Below, piece by piece: positions 57,901 through 60,000 of a stretch of DNA of 60,000 bases. How positions within the stretch are numbered: position 1 is the stretch's first letter; the number at the start of each line of letters is the position of its first letter. The translations under genes were made by a program, and so were the position numbers. Source of the stretch: Antedon mediterranea (lineage: Eukaryota; Echinodermata; Crinoidea; Comatulida; Antedonidae). A model generated the notes under the pieces. The model was not told the DNA's origin. It saw only the letters and a program-made list of their open reading frames with translations, and searched no databases. The stretch is taken from contig NC_092674.1 in the NCBI RefSeq assembly GCF_964355755.1, positions 2,115,001 through 2,175,000 of the forward strand, written 5' to 3'.

Positions 57901-59160
57901 GACAACTCAGCACCAACTGACCAATTGGAGGAGCAGAACGAAAGAACCGAGAACATTACGGCCTACGAAGATTCTGTAGCACTTCATCTTGCAAATATTC
58001 TACAATCCGAGAAAAACTCTGAAGTTATAAAATCAGCACAGTAAGTTGTAAAAATATTTGTAGTGTCCCTGTTTATCATGCCAGTTTTTTGTTTTAGTAA
58101 GTTTTTTTTAAAGTTAGTTTTTGTAATTTGTATGTATGTTTAGCAATTAAAGGAAAAAAGAATGAGAGACACATAGATATTGATACTCGAACATTGCGCA
58201 ATGTAACTCTGCGATGAAAGCACTTGATTTAGCATATCAATCCTATAGCCCTGAGGCTCAAAATCCTTGAGAAAAAATTATACAGAATATTAAATCAGAG
58301 ATTTAATCAACTTTAATGCGTTTTAAACTTTGATTATCAATTAGATGTTAGAAGATACTTGAATCGATATTAAAACAAAAGTGAAGTAAGGTATATGATA
58401 TAAATGATTACACAAACTATGTTACTCCTTGGCTTAGTATGAAATCTAATATTCAAGCTGCGGGCACATGATGATAATTAAAATTCTGAAACAGAGTCCG
58501 ATGTAATCTTAAAATGATGCCCACCGGAAAAACTCCTTAAAAGATTTCTTAACTAATAAAAGACTTTTTTTTATAGGAATATATAATAATATCTAAGAAT
58601 AAATATCTTTTTACATTTAATTTTTGTAAAAAAAAACTTCTACAATATAAAATTACAGTTTAGTATCATAAGCCAATTCTATAATACAGGAATACAGTAT
58701 TATGTTAAGTTTAGGGTTTATGACATGATACTGGCATCACATGTGATACATGTGATACTGTGAATCAGCTAATGTAAGATTTAAGATTAGCTCTTATATC
58801 TATTATACATGTATCTTCCTCTATACATTAACTGGGCTTTAAATTTCATAATGTCAAATTTGTTGTTTTTTTTTCATTAATTTTTTTTATTTCTTTATAT
58901 TTTATTCCTGAAAATAAATTTTAAATTTTCGACATTAAACTTTTTTTTCTCCAGGGGGACAATACATCTTTAAAGCAAAACATAATGTTTTTTTTGTTAC
59001 ATTTAACCATTTATTTTGTCTTTTTAAAGTGTAATAACTCACTCCTAATTTTCTTTTTTTTTTGTTTAGAGTATTATGCAAAACAGTGAAAGATTTTCTG
59101 GAAAAGATTGGAGAATCTTATGACTCTGACACCCAGTCAGACGACACAATGAAGGACAAA
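12787..59160 (+). CDS. DGKD: Diacylglycerol kinase, type II (delta/eta orthologue), 5' part of gene
   Basis: Type II DGKs phosphorylate diacylglycerol to phosphatidic acid and so end DAG signalling at membranes. Thirteen exons splice in phase into 537 residues: 12787-12960, 28564-28611, 29283-29345, 35825-35905, 42346-42450, 44956-45091, 45542-45651, 51797-51922, 52264-52526, 56327-56435, 57128-57267, 57876-58040, 59070-59160. Domains in order: an acidic Ser-rich N-terminus with RRVSTS, PH (about 62-155), C1a (171-219), C1b (244-299), then the catalytic DAGKc domain from about residue 327, with GGDGSVGW (385-392) and [11 protein letters not shown] (411-421). The PH domain and the interrupted catalytic domain distinguish type II from other DGKs. 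The accessory catalytic half and SAM domain must lie to the right. Start: ATG 12787 has A at -3 and G at +4; an in-frame ATG at 12709 would add 26 residues. DGKD and DGKH are vertebrate duplicates, so the symbol means 'delta/eta orthologue'. Confidence 0.96.
13105..13137 (+). other. Possible 33-nt cassette microexon in DGK intron 1
   Basis: GTGTTCATTTTCAG precedes, and GTAGGC follows, a 33-nt stretch encoding [11 protein letters not shown] in phase 0. Both flanking exons also meet in phase 0, so inclusion would not shift the frame. No homologous segment is known to me in vertebrate DGKs, so this is only a splice-signal candidate. Confidence 0.2.
14416..14725 (+). repeat. Diverged direct duplication of about 160 bp
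   Basis: The segment starting ATAAATCATCACAATTAGAT and running through TTTGAAAAGAAATAATAACT to AATCATTCCTTTTTTAAGG is repeated from about 14582 with small indels and roughly 85-90% identity by eye. It is AT-rich and non-coding. Confidence 0.75.
15427..15656. repeat. 36-bp minisatellite, about 6 copies
   Basis: The unit CCTAAAGGCCTGTTTACACC plus ATACTGGATGTTCRCC is repeated with some divergence. As 36 is a multiple of three, both strands stay open: the minus frame (15714-15385) reads 12-residue repeats such as [12 protein letters not shown]. Those open frames are best explained by the repeat, since no splice sites, start context or family supports a gene. Confidence 0.85.
16745..17072 (+). 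mobile_element. tRNA-derived SINE
   Basis: The head is tRNA-like: GGCGTGTGGCGCAGTGTGTT (A box region), then GGTTCGAATCC (B box) and a partial acceptor complement CTCTCGCC. A body of about 250 nt with ATGGGTACCGGTTACTG and a tail CTATATAAAAGTGGTGTTATT ending in (TTA)n follow. It is not a tRNA gene, because the anticodon arm is poor and the body is long. A 79-codon open frame across it is spurious. Confidence 0.8.
17085..17204 (+). repeat. Imperfect duplication, related to 47095-47250
   Basis: CACTGAAAAAATGAMAATG..GTGGCTGGATCTCAATG occurs twice here in tandem, and once at 47106-47155 followed by the hammerhead-like segment. This suggests one dispersed element family with internal duplication. 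Confidence 0.6.
17205..17445 (+). mobile_element. tRNA-derived SINE, second family
   Basis: GGAGTTGTGGCTTGGTGGTT is A-box-like and GAGTTCAAGTCCC is B-box-like, about 45 nt apart. A body with AAAGACTTGTAAAATGTAAG and a tail ending in GGTAAAAAAAAAAGA follow. The heads of this and the 16745 SINE differ clearly, so two families lie side by side. Confidence 0.7.
17450..17570 (-). mobile_element. Penelope-like element remnant with hammerhead-like core
   Basis: CAGCTTTCGGGCAACACTAG, then CCGTTCATCTGTG, repeats (with changes) the segment at 47218-47249. On the minus strand the core reads AGATGAACGGC ... GCCCGAAAGC. Such foldback ends with CTGATGA..GAAA cores are typical of Penelope-like pseudo-LTRs. 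The core here is mutated (CAGATGA). Confidence 0.4.
18006..18168. mobile_element. MITE-A copy 4
   Basis: Runs from AAGCTCTGTCTACACTATC to GATAGTGTAGGTTGAGCTTTA. It has two CCAAATATGG decamers. The CCATATATGG site is mutated to ACATATATGG. It lies in DGK intron 1. Confidence 0.9.
18340..18600 (+). repeat. Direct duplication of about 120 bp
   Basis: AAAAGAGACATCAAAAGATG plus AAATTCAC recurs at about 18460 as AAAAGAGACACCAAAAGATG. GTTTCAGTAAATAGTTGG and GTTTCAGTAAATATTTGG mark the repeat ends. AT-rich and non-coding. Confidence 0.65.
18692..18856. mobile_element. MITE-A copy 5
   Basis: Ends AAGTTCTGTCTACACTTATC and GATAGTGTAGACAGAGCTTT. The internal unit CCCAAATATGGTAGGAATAT is present in extra copies, showing that the MITE's inner repeat can expand. 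It has two CCAAATATGG and one CCATATATGG decamers. Confidence 0.9.
20844..21008. mobile_element. MITE-A copy 6
   Basis: Ends AAAGCTCTGTCTACACTATC and GATAGTGTAGACAGAGCTTT; the terminal repeats are nearly perfect. It contains CCAAATATGG, CCATATATGG and GACATCATCATGTC. Confidence 0.92.
21100..22470 (+). repeat. Tandem repeat of about 57 bp, interrupted by a transposon
   Basis: The unit GGTTTACACTAGACTACCAG plus GCCTGTTATATTTCTAAAGATGAGGT occurs twice before 21210 and resumes after 22405 (ACACTAAACTAGCAGGCCTG...AAGATGAGGTGGTTTACAC). The element at 21216-22399 therefore split an existing array, which dates it as younger than the array. Confidence 0.7.
21216..22399. mobile_element. Non-autonomous DNA transposon with CAGGG ends (1184 bp)
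   Basis: Termini CAGGGATGTA and TACAACCCTG are inverted repeats. The 6-bp sequence ACAGTA flanks both sides (21210-21215 and 22400-22405) as a target duplication. Inside are GCCGGGCGGGGCCGCCC near the left end and, near the right, TTCAGGGGCCTTCGGCCCCT, then CTCGCTTCGCTCG. Similar segments occur in hAT-like elements of marine animals. There is no transposase frame, so it depends on a partner. It is much more GC-rich than the host intron. Confidence 0.7.
22915..22928 (+). promoter_or_regulatory. Candidate RFX X-box
   Basis: GTCGCCATAGCAAC fits the X-box consensus GTNRCC(N)0-3RGYAAC at every position. It lies in a non-repetitive, mixed-composition stretch (22560-23450) of DGK intron 1 that lacks MITEs, which makes an enhancer plausible but unproven. 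Confidence 0.35.
24083..24200. mobile_element. MITE-A copy 7, right end truncated
   Basis: Starts AAAACTCTGTATACACTATC, with CCATATATGG and decayed ATATTTG sites, and ends in CAAACTAGTTTG. The GATAGTGTAGACAGAGC terminus is missing. Confidence 0.8.
25562..25945 (+). mobile_element. Probable LINE 3'UTR fragment
   Basis: A non-coding block ends in AGGAAATAAATGTTATTTTG and (ATTG)n, a common arrangement at 3' ends of CR1/L2-like LINEs. It contains a short hairpin AAAGAGGGTCCCTGAATATC-like region near 25760. No ORF end is recognised, so the call is tentative. Confidence 0.35.
26220..26830 (+). repeat. Tandem repeat of about 150 bp, 4 copies
   Basis: The unit includes TTGCGACCACTAATAATGTT, GGATTTCAATGATTTATGAA, and AAACCTGTCTTTGTTTATCA. 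Starts of the TTGCGACC word at about 26345, 26491, 26642 and 26798 give a period of 146-156 bp. Length changes lie in the (AATAA)n part of the unit. Confidence 0.85.
27597..27950 (+). repeat. Perfect 59-bp tandem repeat, exactly 6 copies
   Basis: The unit GAACGTAGGGGAATGAGCTG plus TTAGGAGCTCATTGTACTAA plus GCCTCGGCATTATGTGGTA shows no substitution between copies (6 x 59 = 354 bp). Each contains the 22-nt inverted repeat AATGAGCT-N6-AGCTCATT. It runs straight into a reverse SINE, and the unit looks like part of that SINE's body, so it is probably a recent expansion within it. Assembly collapse or expansion is possible in such perfect arrays. Confidence 0.92.
27951..28105 (-). mobile_element. 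tRNA-derived SINE head, reverse orientation
   Basis: On the minus strand from about 28105: GGAGTTGGATAGCCGAGTGG (A-box region), then about 45 nt later GGGTTCAATTCCCGAC (B box) and a matching AACTCCC, so a tRNA-like acceptor stem can form. The body continues left and merges with the 59-bp array. As the SINE body follows directly, I do not call a functional tRNA. Confidence 0.7.
28385..28490. mobile_element. Foldback element just upstream of DGK exon 2
   Basis: ATTTCAATACAAAATT (28391-28406) is exactly inverted at 28469-28484. The inner sequences ACAGAGAGAT and ATCTCTCAGTCTGT extend the symmetry. It lies about 75 nt before the exon 2 acceptor. Confidence 0.65.
28564..28611 (+). CDS. DGKD: DGK exon 2: start of PH domain
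   Basis: Acceptor TCTTTGCAG, donor CAA|GTAAGT, 16 codons in phase 0. [16 protein letters not shown] matches the KEGxLxKQxxSFQ opening strand of the DGK delta/eta PH domain. Confidence 0.92.
29283..29345 (+). CDS. DGKD: DGK exon 3: PH domain strands 2-3
   Basis: Acceptor TTTTATTACAG, donor AAT|GTGAGT, 21 codons in phase 0. [19 protein letters not shown] is the typical basic second strand of a PH domain, where phosphoinositide-contacting Lys/Arg lie. Confidence 0.95.
30098..30154. repeat. Perfect 24-bp inverted repeat upstream of the transposase
   Basis: CTATACTCGCATTCTATTTA plus TAGC (30098-30121) is exactly inverted at 30131-30154 with a 9-nt loop. It lies about 110 nt before the transposase start codon and may be a regulatory hairpin or a foldback scar. 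Confidence 0.85.
30268..32797 (+). pseudogene. hAT-like transposase, one in-frame stop
   Basis: Transposases of this type cut and paste DNA between terminal repeats. Exon 1 (30268-30845) and exon 2 (30985-32797) join in phase across a 139-nt GT..AG intron ([11 protein letters not shown]). The N-terminus has a BED/C2H2-like finger: C32, C35, H52 and H58. Exon 2 starts with LLFDESLNK (first catalytic Asp candidate), then GMDGPNVN (second). Right after that Asn a TAG at 31247-31249 replaces what is usually a Trp codon (MDGPNVNW in relatives). The frame then stays open for over 500 codons and includes [17 protein letters not shown], the hAT C-terminal dimerisation and catalytic Glu region. There are no other frameshifts. 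The gene is one base change from open, but as it stands it encodes a truncated protein. Confidence 0.85.
33449..33711. other. Part of DGK intron 3, nothing recognised
   Basis: AT-rich spacer between two mobile elements. No frame or repeat is supported. Confidence 0.4.
33712..34518. mobile_element. Foldback element with 13 ATACSGTAT motifs
   Basis: The left end AGGGCCTGTTTCTGCTGC and right end GCAGCAGAAACAGGGCCT are inverted repeats (807 bp). The ends are packed with AATACGGTAT/ATACCGTATT palindromes, 4 near the left and 9 near the right. Partial copies of the terminal CGTTTCTGCT word recur inside (33802 and 34425). The middle (33880-34230) is ordinary unique-looking sequence with no transposase. 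The clustered 9-bp palindromes look like arrays of protein-binding sites. Confidence 0.75.
34519..35824 (+). other. Distal DGK intron 3
   Basis: AT-rich. Holds a C-rich tract (35060-35105, CCACCTCTCCCCC and similar) and an AG-rich tract near 34970. Nothing codes. Open frames across the C-rich tract are accidental. Confidence 0.45.
35825..35905 (+). CDS. DGKD: DGK exon 4: PH domain middle
   Basis: Acceptor TATACAG, donor CGG|GTAAGT, 27 codons in phase 0. [21 protein letters not shown] matches the highly conserved ...[19 protein letters not shown] of DGK delta/eta. Confidence 0.96.
35927..36100. mobile_element. MITE-A copy 8, 21 nt after DGK exon 4
   Basis: Ends TTAAGCTCTGTCTACGCTTA and GATAGTGTAGACAGAGCTTA. 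Both halves end in the ACATAAAGTTTGAT type, making this copy more symmetric than the others. The CATGTCCATAT..GGGCACATCA block is duplicated. It has one intact CCATATATGG. Confidence 0.9.
36270..36445 (-). mobile_element. Decayed SINE, reverse orientation
   Basis: On the minus strand: GTACTCTGGCGCATTGGTTT is A-box-like, and the body contains CGAAATGGGTACTGGTATTT, similar to the ATGGGTACCGGT body of the SINE at 16745. The B box is degraded (GAGGTCTAATCAC). It is probably an old copy of the same family. Confidence 0.5.
36446..38174 (+). other. DGK intron 4, unannotated part
   Basis: No exon, RNA gene or clear repeat is seen. Open frames here are short and of random composition. Confidence 0.4.
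38175..38994. mobile_element. MITE-A copy 9, split by a LINE 3' end
   Basis: The left half is 38175-38240 (TTAAGCTCTGTCTACACTAT to GTGATATG) and the right half 38915-38994 (GATATGACATCATCGTG to GACAGAGCTTTA). The 6-bp GATATG present on both sides of the insert (38235-38240 and 38915-38920) is the likely target duplication. Confidence 0.85.
38241..38914 (+). mobile_element. LINE 3' fragment inserted in MITE-A
   Basis: The insert ends near 38828 with ACCAATAAATACTGAATACTGAATACTGAA, a (TGAATAC)n tail typical of CR1/RTE LINEs. Before it is a small hairpin GCACCACCGAAAGGTGTGTGC. The 5' part AAGCCTTGTCTTTTAAGGCG may be the end of ORF2. About 85 nt beyond the tail (38829-38914) are unexplained. Confidence 0.65.
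38995..42345 (+). other. Distal DGK intron 4
   Basis: Mostly AT-rich. The only stretch with notable composition is 40080-40210, which includes an X-box. A 67-codon frame at 39810 and others are accidental. No MITE-A copies are seen here, unlike the downstream introns. Confidence 0.45.
40122..40135. promoter_or_regulatory. Candidate RFX X-box, perfect palindrome
   Basis: GTTGCCCTGGCAAC is a palindromic X-box (GTTGCC-N2-GGCAAC). It lies in a small GC-richer island (GGTGGCGGCTGCTCTAGAGG follows within 70 nt) inside AT-rich DGK intron 4. It could mark an enhancer or internal promoter. Confidence 0.4.
42346..42450 (+). CDS. DGKD: DGK exon 5: end of PH domain
   Basis: Acceptor TTTTTTTACACAG, donor GAT|GTAAGT, 35 codons in phase 0. 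[20 protein letters not shown] contains the invariant Trp of the PH C-terminal helix (W143 of the predicted protein). Confidence 0.95.
42451..44955 (+). other. DGK intron 5
   Basis: Holds a Penelope-like foldback (about 42830-42900, ACATGTTTCGAGAAACTATT then CTCATGATCAGAAC), a reverse LINE 3' tail (42995-43160, ending in CTCGCAGGGACCCACAACAA), and a possible DNA element bounded by CATACCTCCGCC (43188) and CCTTGGCGGAGGTA (43821). The remainder is AT-rich. Confidence 0.5.
43185..43835. mobile_element. Possible DNA element bounded by CCTCCGCC / GGCGGAGG
   Basis: TACCTCCGCCTACTG at the left and CCTTGGCGGAGGTA at the right are short inverted ends. Inside is GGGACCATGGTCCCAAATGGTCCC, a run of short GGTCCC palindromes, and (AAAC)n near the right end. 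No transposase frame; family unknown. Confidence 0.4.
44956..45091 (+). CDS. DGKD: DGK exon 6: first C1 domain
   Basis: Acceptor TTTTTTTTCAG, donor GAAG|GTATTA; 45 codons plus one base. [20 protein letters not shown] holds the zinc-binding His (H171) and first Cys residues of C1a, followed by GLSCE. It is nearly identical to the vertebrate DGK delta sequence. Confidence 0.97.
45108..45245. repeat. Short duplicated C-rich / foldback block
   Basis: CTGGTATAATCCCACCCC occurs twice in tandem and is opposed by GGGGGTGGGACTACACC about 50 nt later. This is probably a small foldback insertion, 17 nt after the exon 6 donor. Confidence 0.5.
45306..45520. mobile_element. MITE-A copy 10, abutting DGK exon 7
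   Basis: Starts AAAGCTCTGTCTGTCTACAT and ends GATAGTGTAGAC with the last AGAGCTT lost. The inner AAATATGGTAGTGATATG unit is expanded to four or five. It stops 21 nt before the exon 7 coding start, so its right end lies where the branch point should be. Confidence 0.9.
45542..45651 (+). CDS. DGKD: DGK exon 7: end of first C1 domain
   Basis: Acceptor CTTATTGACAG, donor GGA|GTAAGT; two bases plus 36 codons. [20 protein letters not shown] completes C1a with its last His and Cys ligands. [16 protein letters not shown] is the linker to C1b. Confidence 0.97.
46080..46176. mobile_element. MITE-A copy 11, short form
   Basis: Only 97 bp: AAGCCTTGTCAACACTATGA to GATAGTGTAGACAGAGCTTA. The central repeat units are deleted, leaving a single CCATATATGG. 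Confidence 0.85.
47095..47250 (-). mobile_element. Penelope-like remnant with hammerhead-like core
   Basis: On the minus strand from 47249: CTGATGAAGGGC, loop TATAGTGTT, GCCCGAAAGC. CTGATGA, a GGGC/GCCC stem and GAAA are the elements of a hammerhead ribozyme core, but one extra A lies between CTGATGA and the stem. Penelope-like elements carry such ribozymes in their pseudo-LTRs. The same segment occurs, mutated, at 17516-17552. Confidence 0.4.
48324..48338. promoter_or_regulatory. Candidate CRE overlapping an X-box half site
   Basis: TGACGTCA, a perfect CRE palindrome, overlaps ATGGCAAC, an RFX half site. On the minus strand this is GTTGCCATGACGTCA. It lies in DGK intron 7 about 250 nt before the big minisatellite. 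Confidence 0.35.
48590..50765. repeat. 39-bp minisatellite, about 56 copies
   Basis: The unit is CACACTGTACTCGCAACTAA plus ACTACATTTGATACAATAA. Two main variable sites (GATACAA/GATAGAA and ACAC/ACGC, rarely ACTT) define three common unit types. GCAC appears only in units that also have GATAG. Because 39 is divisible by three, the minus strand stays open for 462 and 273 codons (repeat [13 protein letters not shown]). A single missing base at about 49985 separates these two frames. I regard the frames as by-products. It lies in DGK intron 7. Confidence 0.95.
50766..51571 (+). other. DGK intron 7, distal part
   Basis: AT-rich DNA with a (CCAT/TCTA) short repeat run near 51475-51560. No gene or element is recognised. 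Confidence 0.45.
51572..51711. mobile_element. MITE-A copy 12, 85 nt before DGK exon 8
   Basis: Ends TTAAGCTCTGTCTACACTAT and GATATTGCAGACAGAGCAT. Reverse orientation. The CArG sites are mostly mutated (CCATATGTAG, TCATATTTGG). Confidence 0.88.
51797..51922 (+). CDS. DGKD: DGK exon 8: second C1 domain
   Basis: Acceptor TTTTTTTTAG, donor ATG|GTGAGT, 42 codons in phase 0. [20 protein letters not shown] and [17 protein letters not shown] form C1b, starting at its His ligand H244. The frame runs on into the intron for 95 codons, but the conserved sequence stops at the donor. Confidence 0.97.
52107..52210. mobile_element. MITE-B fragment in DGK intron 8
   Basis: TATGATTGGTCAAATTACTT, GCGTACATATACTTGCGTTG and TGTCCAAATGGAAACCAAGC match the right half of the MITE-B at 3634-3783. 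It ends 54 nt before exon 9. Confidence 0.65.
52264..52526 (+). CDS. DGKD: DGK exon 9: C1b end and start of catalytic domain
   Basis: Acceptor TCCTCCTTAG, donor AGATTAGG|GTACGT; 87 codons plus two bases. It completes C1b (CPLGQC at 294-299), then the linker [10 protein letters not shown], then [16 protein letters not shown] (327-342), the first strand of the DAGKc fold. [16 protein letters not shown] is almost invariant in DGK delta/eta. Confidence 0.97.
52811..53060 (+). repeat. 14-bp minisatellite, about 18 copies
   Basis: The unit is TTTAAAATACATGG, repeated with just two visible substitutions (one CACGG and one AAATGG). It lies in DGK intron 9. No coding use. Confidence 0.93.
53400..55188. 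mobile_element. DNA transposon with CAGGGCTCG ends (1789 bp)
   Basis: CAGGGCTCGATTTA and TAAATCGAGCCCTG are perfect 14-bp inverted termini. ACATG flanks both sides (GACATG on the left) as the likely target duplication. CTAGCCCA words cluster at the left end and CTAGCC/CCGGGCTAGC at the right, resembling subterminal repeats. There is no transposase. A 650-bp element is nested inside (53607-54256). Confidence 0.75.
53607..54256. mobile_element. Nested foldback element with TTGCGCAA motifs (650 bp)
   Basis: TGTTATGCGCGATTTGAACG plus ATTTGCGCAATTT is matched exactly by its reverse complement at 54224-54256. ACTG flanks both ends (53603-53606 and 54257-54260). TTGCGCAA/TTGCGCAATTT recurs many times near both ends as direct and inverted repeats. 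The inner 400 bp is AT-rich without a gene; a 102-codon frame (53885-54193) is accidental. Confidence 0.85.
55614..55744. mobile_element. MITE-A copy 13
   Basis: Starts AAGCCTTTTCTGCACTATC and ends GATAGTGTAGACAGGTTTT. Reverse orientation. The central part is shortened and the CArG sites are decayed. Confidence 0.85.
55899..55935. mobile_element. MITE-A copy 14, left-end fragment
   Basis: AAGCTCTGTCTACACTATCA followed by AACTTTTTTGACAAAA, then unrelated sequence. Only the terminus remains. Confidence 0.75.
56327..56435 (+). CDS. DGKD: DGK exon 10: nucleotide-binding loop
   Basis: Acceptor ACTTGTAG, donor CAG|GTAACA; one base plus 36 codons. [19 protein letters not shown] contains GGDGSVGW (385-392), the glycine-rich loop essential for ATP binding in DGKs; changing its second Gly is the usual kinase-dead change. 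Confidence 0.97.
56830..56895 (+). repeat. Low-complexity CAATTTACAATTA run
   Basis: Irregular tandem copies of ACAATTTACAATTAC in DGK intron 10. Confidence 0.7.
56923..57074. mobile_element. MITE-A copy 15, 53 nt before DGK exon 11
   Basis: Starts AAGGCATTATCTACACTATC and ends GTTTGATAGTGAGCAACGGC. It has CCATATATGG and CCATATTTGG. Reverse orientation, same as copy 16 on the other side of the exon. Confidence 0.88.
57128..57267 (+). CDS. DGKD: DGK exon 11: catalytic core
   Basis: Acceptor CTTCCTACAG, donor GACAG|GTAAAT; 46 codons plus two bases. [20 protein letters not shown] (406-425) is the DAGKc signature. [20 protein letters not shown] is the family-specific continuation. Confidence 0.97.
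57279..57432. mobile_element. MITE-A copy 16, 11 nt after DGK exon 11
   Basis: Starts TTAAGCCCTGTCTACACTAT and ends GATAGTGTACACAGAACTTT. It contains CCATATTTGG. The insertion is so close to the donor that the 5' splice site lies almost at its border. Confidence 0.88.
57691..57827. mobile_element. MITE-A copy 17, 48 nt before DGK exon 12
   Basis: Starts AGACTTTGTCTACACTATC and ends GGATAATGTAGACAAGTCTT. The terminal bases have changed symmetrically (AGACTT/AAGTCT). It has CCATATTTGG; the other site is CAATATATGG. Confidence 0.85.
57876..58040 (+). CDS. DGKD: DGK exon 12: end of the DAGKc domain and interdomain linker
   Basis: Acceptor TCTATTTATAG, donor GCACA|GTAAGT; one base, 54 codons, two bases. 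RWSIWV ends the conserved DAGKc block. A hydrophilic Glu/Asn-rich linker follows, then [13 protein letters not shown], which matches YEDSVAAHLSKIL of vertebrate DGK delta/eta. Confidence 0.95.
58041..59069 (+). other. DGK intron 12
   Basis: AT-rich, no MITE-A copy, nothing recognised. A small palindrome CATCACATGTGATACATGTGAT occurs near 58736. Confidence 0.5.
59070..59160 (+). CDS. DGKD: DGK exon 13: linker before the accessory domain
   Basis: Acceptor TTTTTTTGTTTAG, donor AAA|GTAAGG; one base plus 30 codons. [20 protein letters not shown] matches VLCETVKDFVARVGKAYE of human DGK delta. The rest of the gene lies beyond the window. Confidence 0.94.
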
Positions 59161-59253
59161 GTAAGGATTTCAATAAAATATACAATAACAACAATTGTTT
59201 ATTTATATATTATTATATATTTATAAGGCACTTATTTGAAATTTGTTACCACT

Positions 59254-59514
59254 AAAGCTCTGTCTACACTATCAAACTAGTTTGACAAAAAAAGAGTGAT
59301 GTGCCCAAATATGGTAGTGATTTTCCCAAATATGGTAGTGATGTGACATCATCATGTCCATATTTCTTTAATCATGAACCATCATTTGTAAGAACATTAT
59401 TTTTAATGAAAATGTCATCCATGTAAAATAAGTTTATAAATAAATAAATAAATAAAATATATGGGCACATCACATTTTTTGTCACATAAAATTTTATAGT
59501 GTAGACAGAGCATT
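59254..59514. mobile_element. MITE-A copy 18, interrupted
   Basis: Left part TAAAGCTCTGTCTACACTAT to CATGTCCATAT, and right part ATGGGCACATCACATT to GTGTAGACAGAGCATTA. About 97 nt (59362-59458) ending in (AAAT)n lies between, splitting the central CCATATATGG. Two CCAAATATGG sites remain. It begins 94 nt after exon 13. Confidence 0.88.
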
Positions 59515-59580
59515 AGGCGCAACTGACCAGTCACGTTGCATGGAGCATCAAAACACTTATGATTGGTCAACTCACATATA
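59515..59580. mobile_element. MITE-B-like fragment
   Basis: GGCGCAACTGACCAGTCACG ... CTTATGATTGGTCAACT resembles the CCAAT-containing centre of MITE-B and directly follows MITE-A copy 18. Confidence 0.45.
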
Positions 59581-60000
59581 TACATGGCTACTGTGTGTCT
59601 ATTGCCAGCATACAGCTAGGTACATGAATATAGAACAATTAAAAACTTCTTCATTGGCTTTACTATCTTTCTTGCTATATTAAGTCTTGTTTGCTAAATT
59701 GAGCTGGAACTTCTTGTGAACTTCTGTTATGACGTTATTCTGTTTTAAAATAATTCAAGATTCAATTTTATTTGCCAATTTAAAATGGAAATAATATGAG
59801 TACATTTTCAACATTAAATTCCAAAATGCATATTAACAAAATTATTACTATATAAAAATATTTAAGCATACTTGAGATGTATTATTTTAAAACAATATTT
59901 AAAAACAGACATGAAATACTACAGAAATACAATATTTTAAAAGCAGCATATAAGAACATCAAAAATACTATAAACAATATTTTTATTTTACTGGTTCCAA
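59581..60000 (+). other. DGK intron 13, start
   Basis: AT-rich. TTCAAGATTCAATTTTATTTGCC and the following resemble a reverse LINE tail, but no boundary can be set. Confidence 0.35.

Overview
The window looks like part of a metazoan nuclear genome, most likely from an invertebrate deuterostome. The evidence is AT-rich DNA, short coding exons with GT..AG introns, very large introns, and dense interspersed repeats. An echinoderm is my best guess, from the HNMT-like gene and the frequent TAGGCCTA word, but the sequence does not settle the species. I see no operons, CRISPR arrays or other prokaryotic features.

Three host genes are present, all on the + strand. (1) 1966-2140 is the last coding exon of a beta-PIX (ARHGEF7/6) orthologue; it encodes the C-terminal coiled coil and a PDZ ligand, and a 3'UTR follows. 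(2) 8348-9969 is a complete three-exon, 293-residue methyltransferase of the histamine N-methyltransferase (HNMT) family. (3) From 12787 past 59160 runs a type II diacylglycerol kinase (DGK delta/eta orthologue). Thirteen exons are visible, giving 537 residues: an N-terminal phospho-motif region, a PH domain, two C1 domains and the start of the catalytic domain. Exon phases join without a break, and the gene continues beyond the right edge.

Most of the rest is mobile DNA. 29587-33442 is a hAT-like DNA transposon in DGK intron 3; its two-exon transposase is broken by one in-frame stop. Two further transposons with CAGGG termini but no transposase lie at 21216-22399 and 53400-55188, and the second carries a nested 650-bp element at 53607-54256. 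At least eighteen copies or fragments of one near-palindromic MITE (called MITE-A here) are spread through the window, crowded against the 3' exons of the DGK gene. Other foldback families (MITE-B to MITE-D), tRNA-derived SINEs, LINE 3' ends and an ATACCGTAT-rich element (33712-34518) fill other gaps. Minisatellites include a 39-bp array of about 56 copies (48590-50765), a perfect 6 x 59-bp array (27597-27950), a 14-bp array (52811-53060), a 46-bp array (11075-11305), a 36-bp array (15427-15656) and an array of about 150 bp per unit (26220-26830).

The most interesting points are these. MITE-A carries several perfect CArG-box (SRF/MADS) decamers per copy. Pairs of the element bracket single DGK exons at distances of 11-95 nt. 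LINE 3' ends have twice inserted into MITE-A copies. Possible RFX X-box and CRE sites lie in DGK introns. The HNMT-like enzyme appears to lack two of the three histamine-contacting residues while keeping the SAM site.
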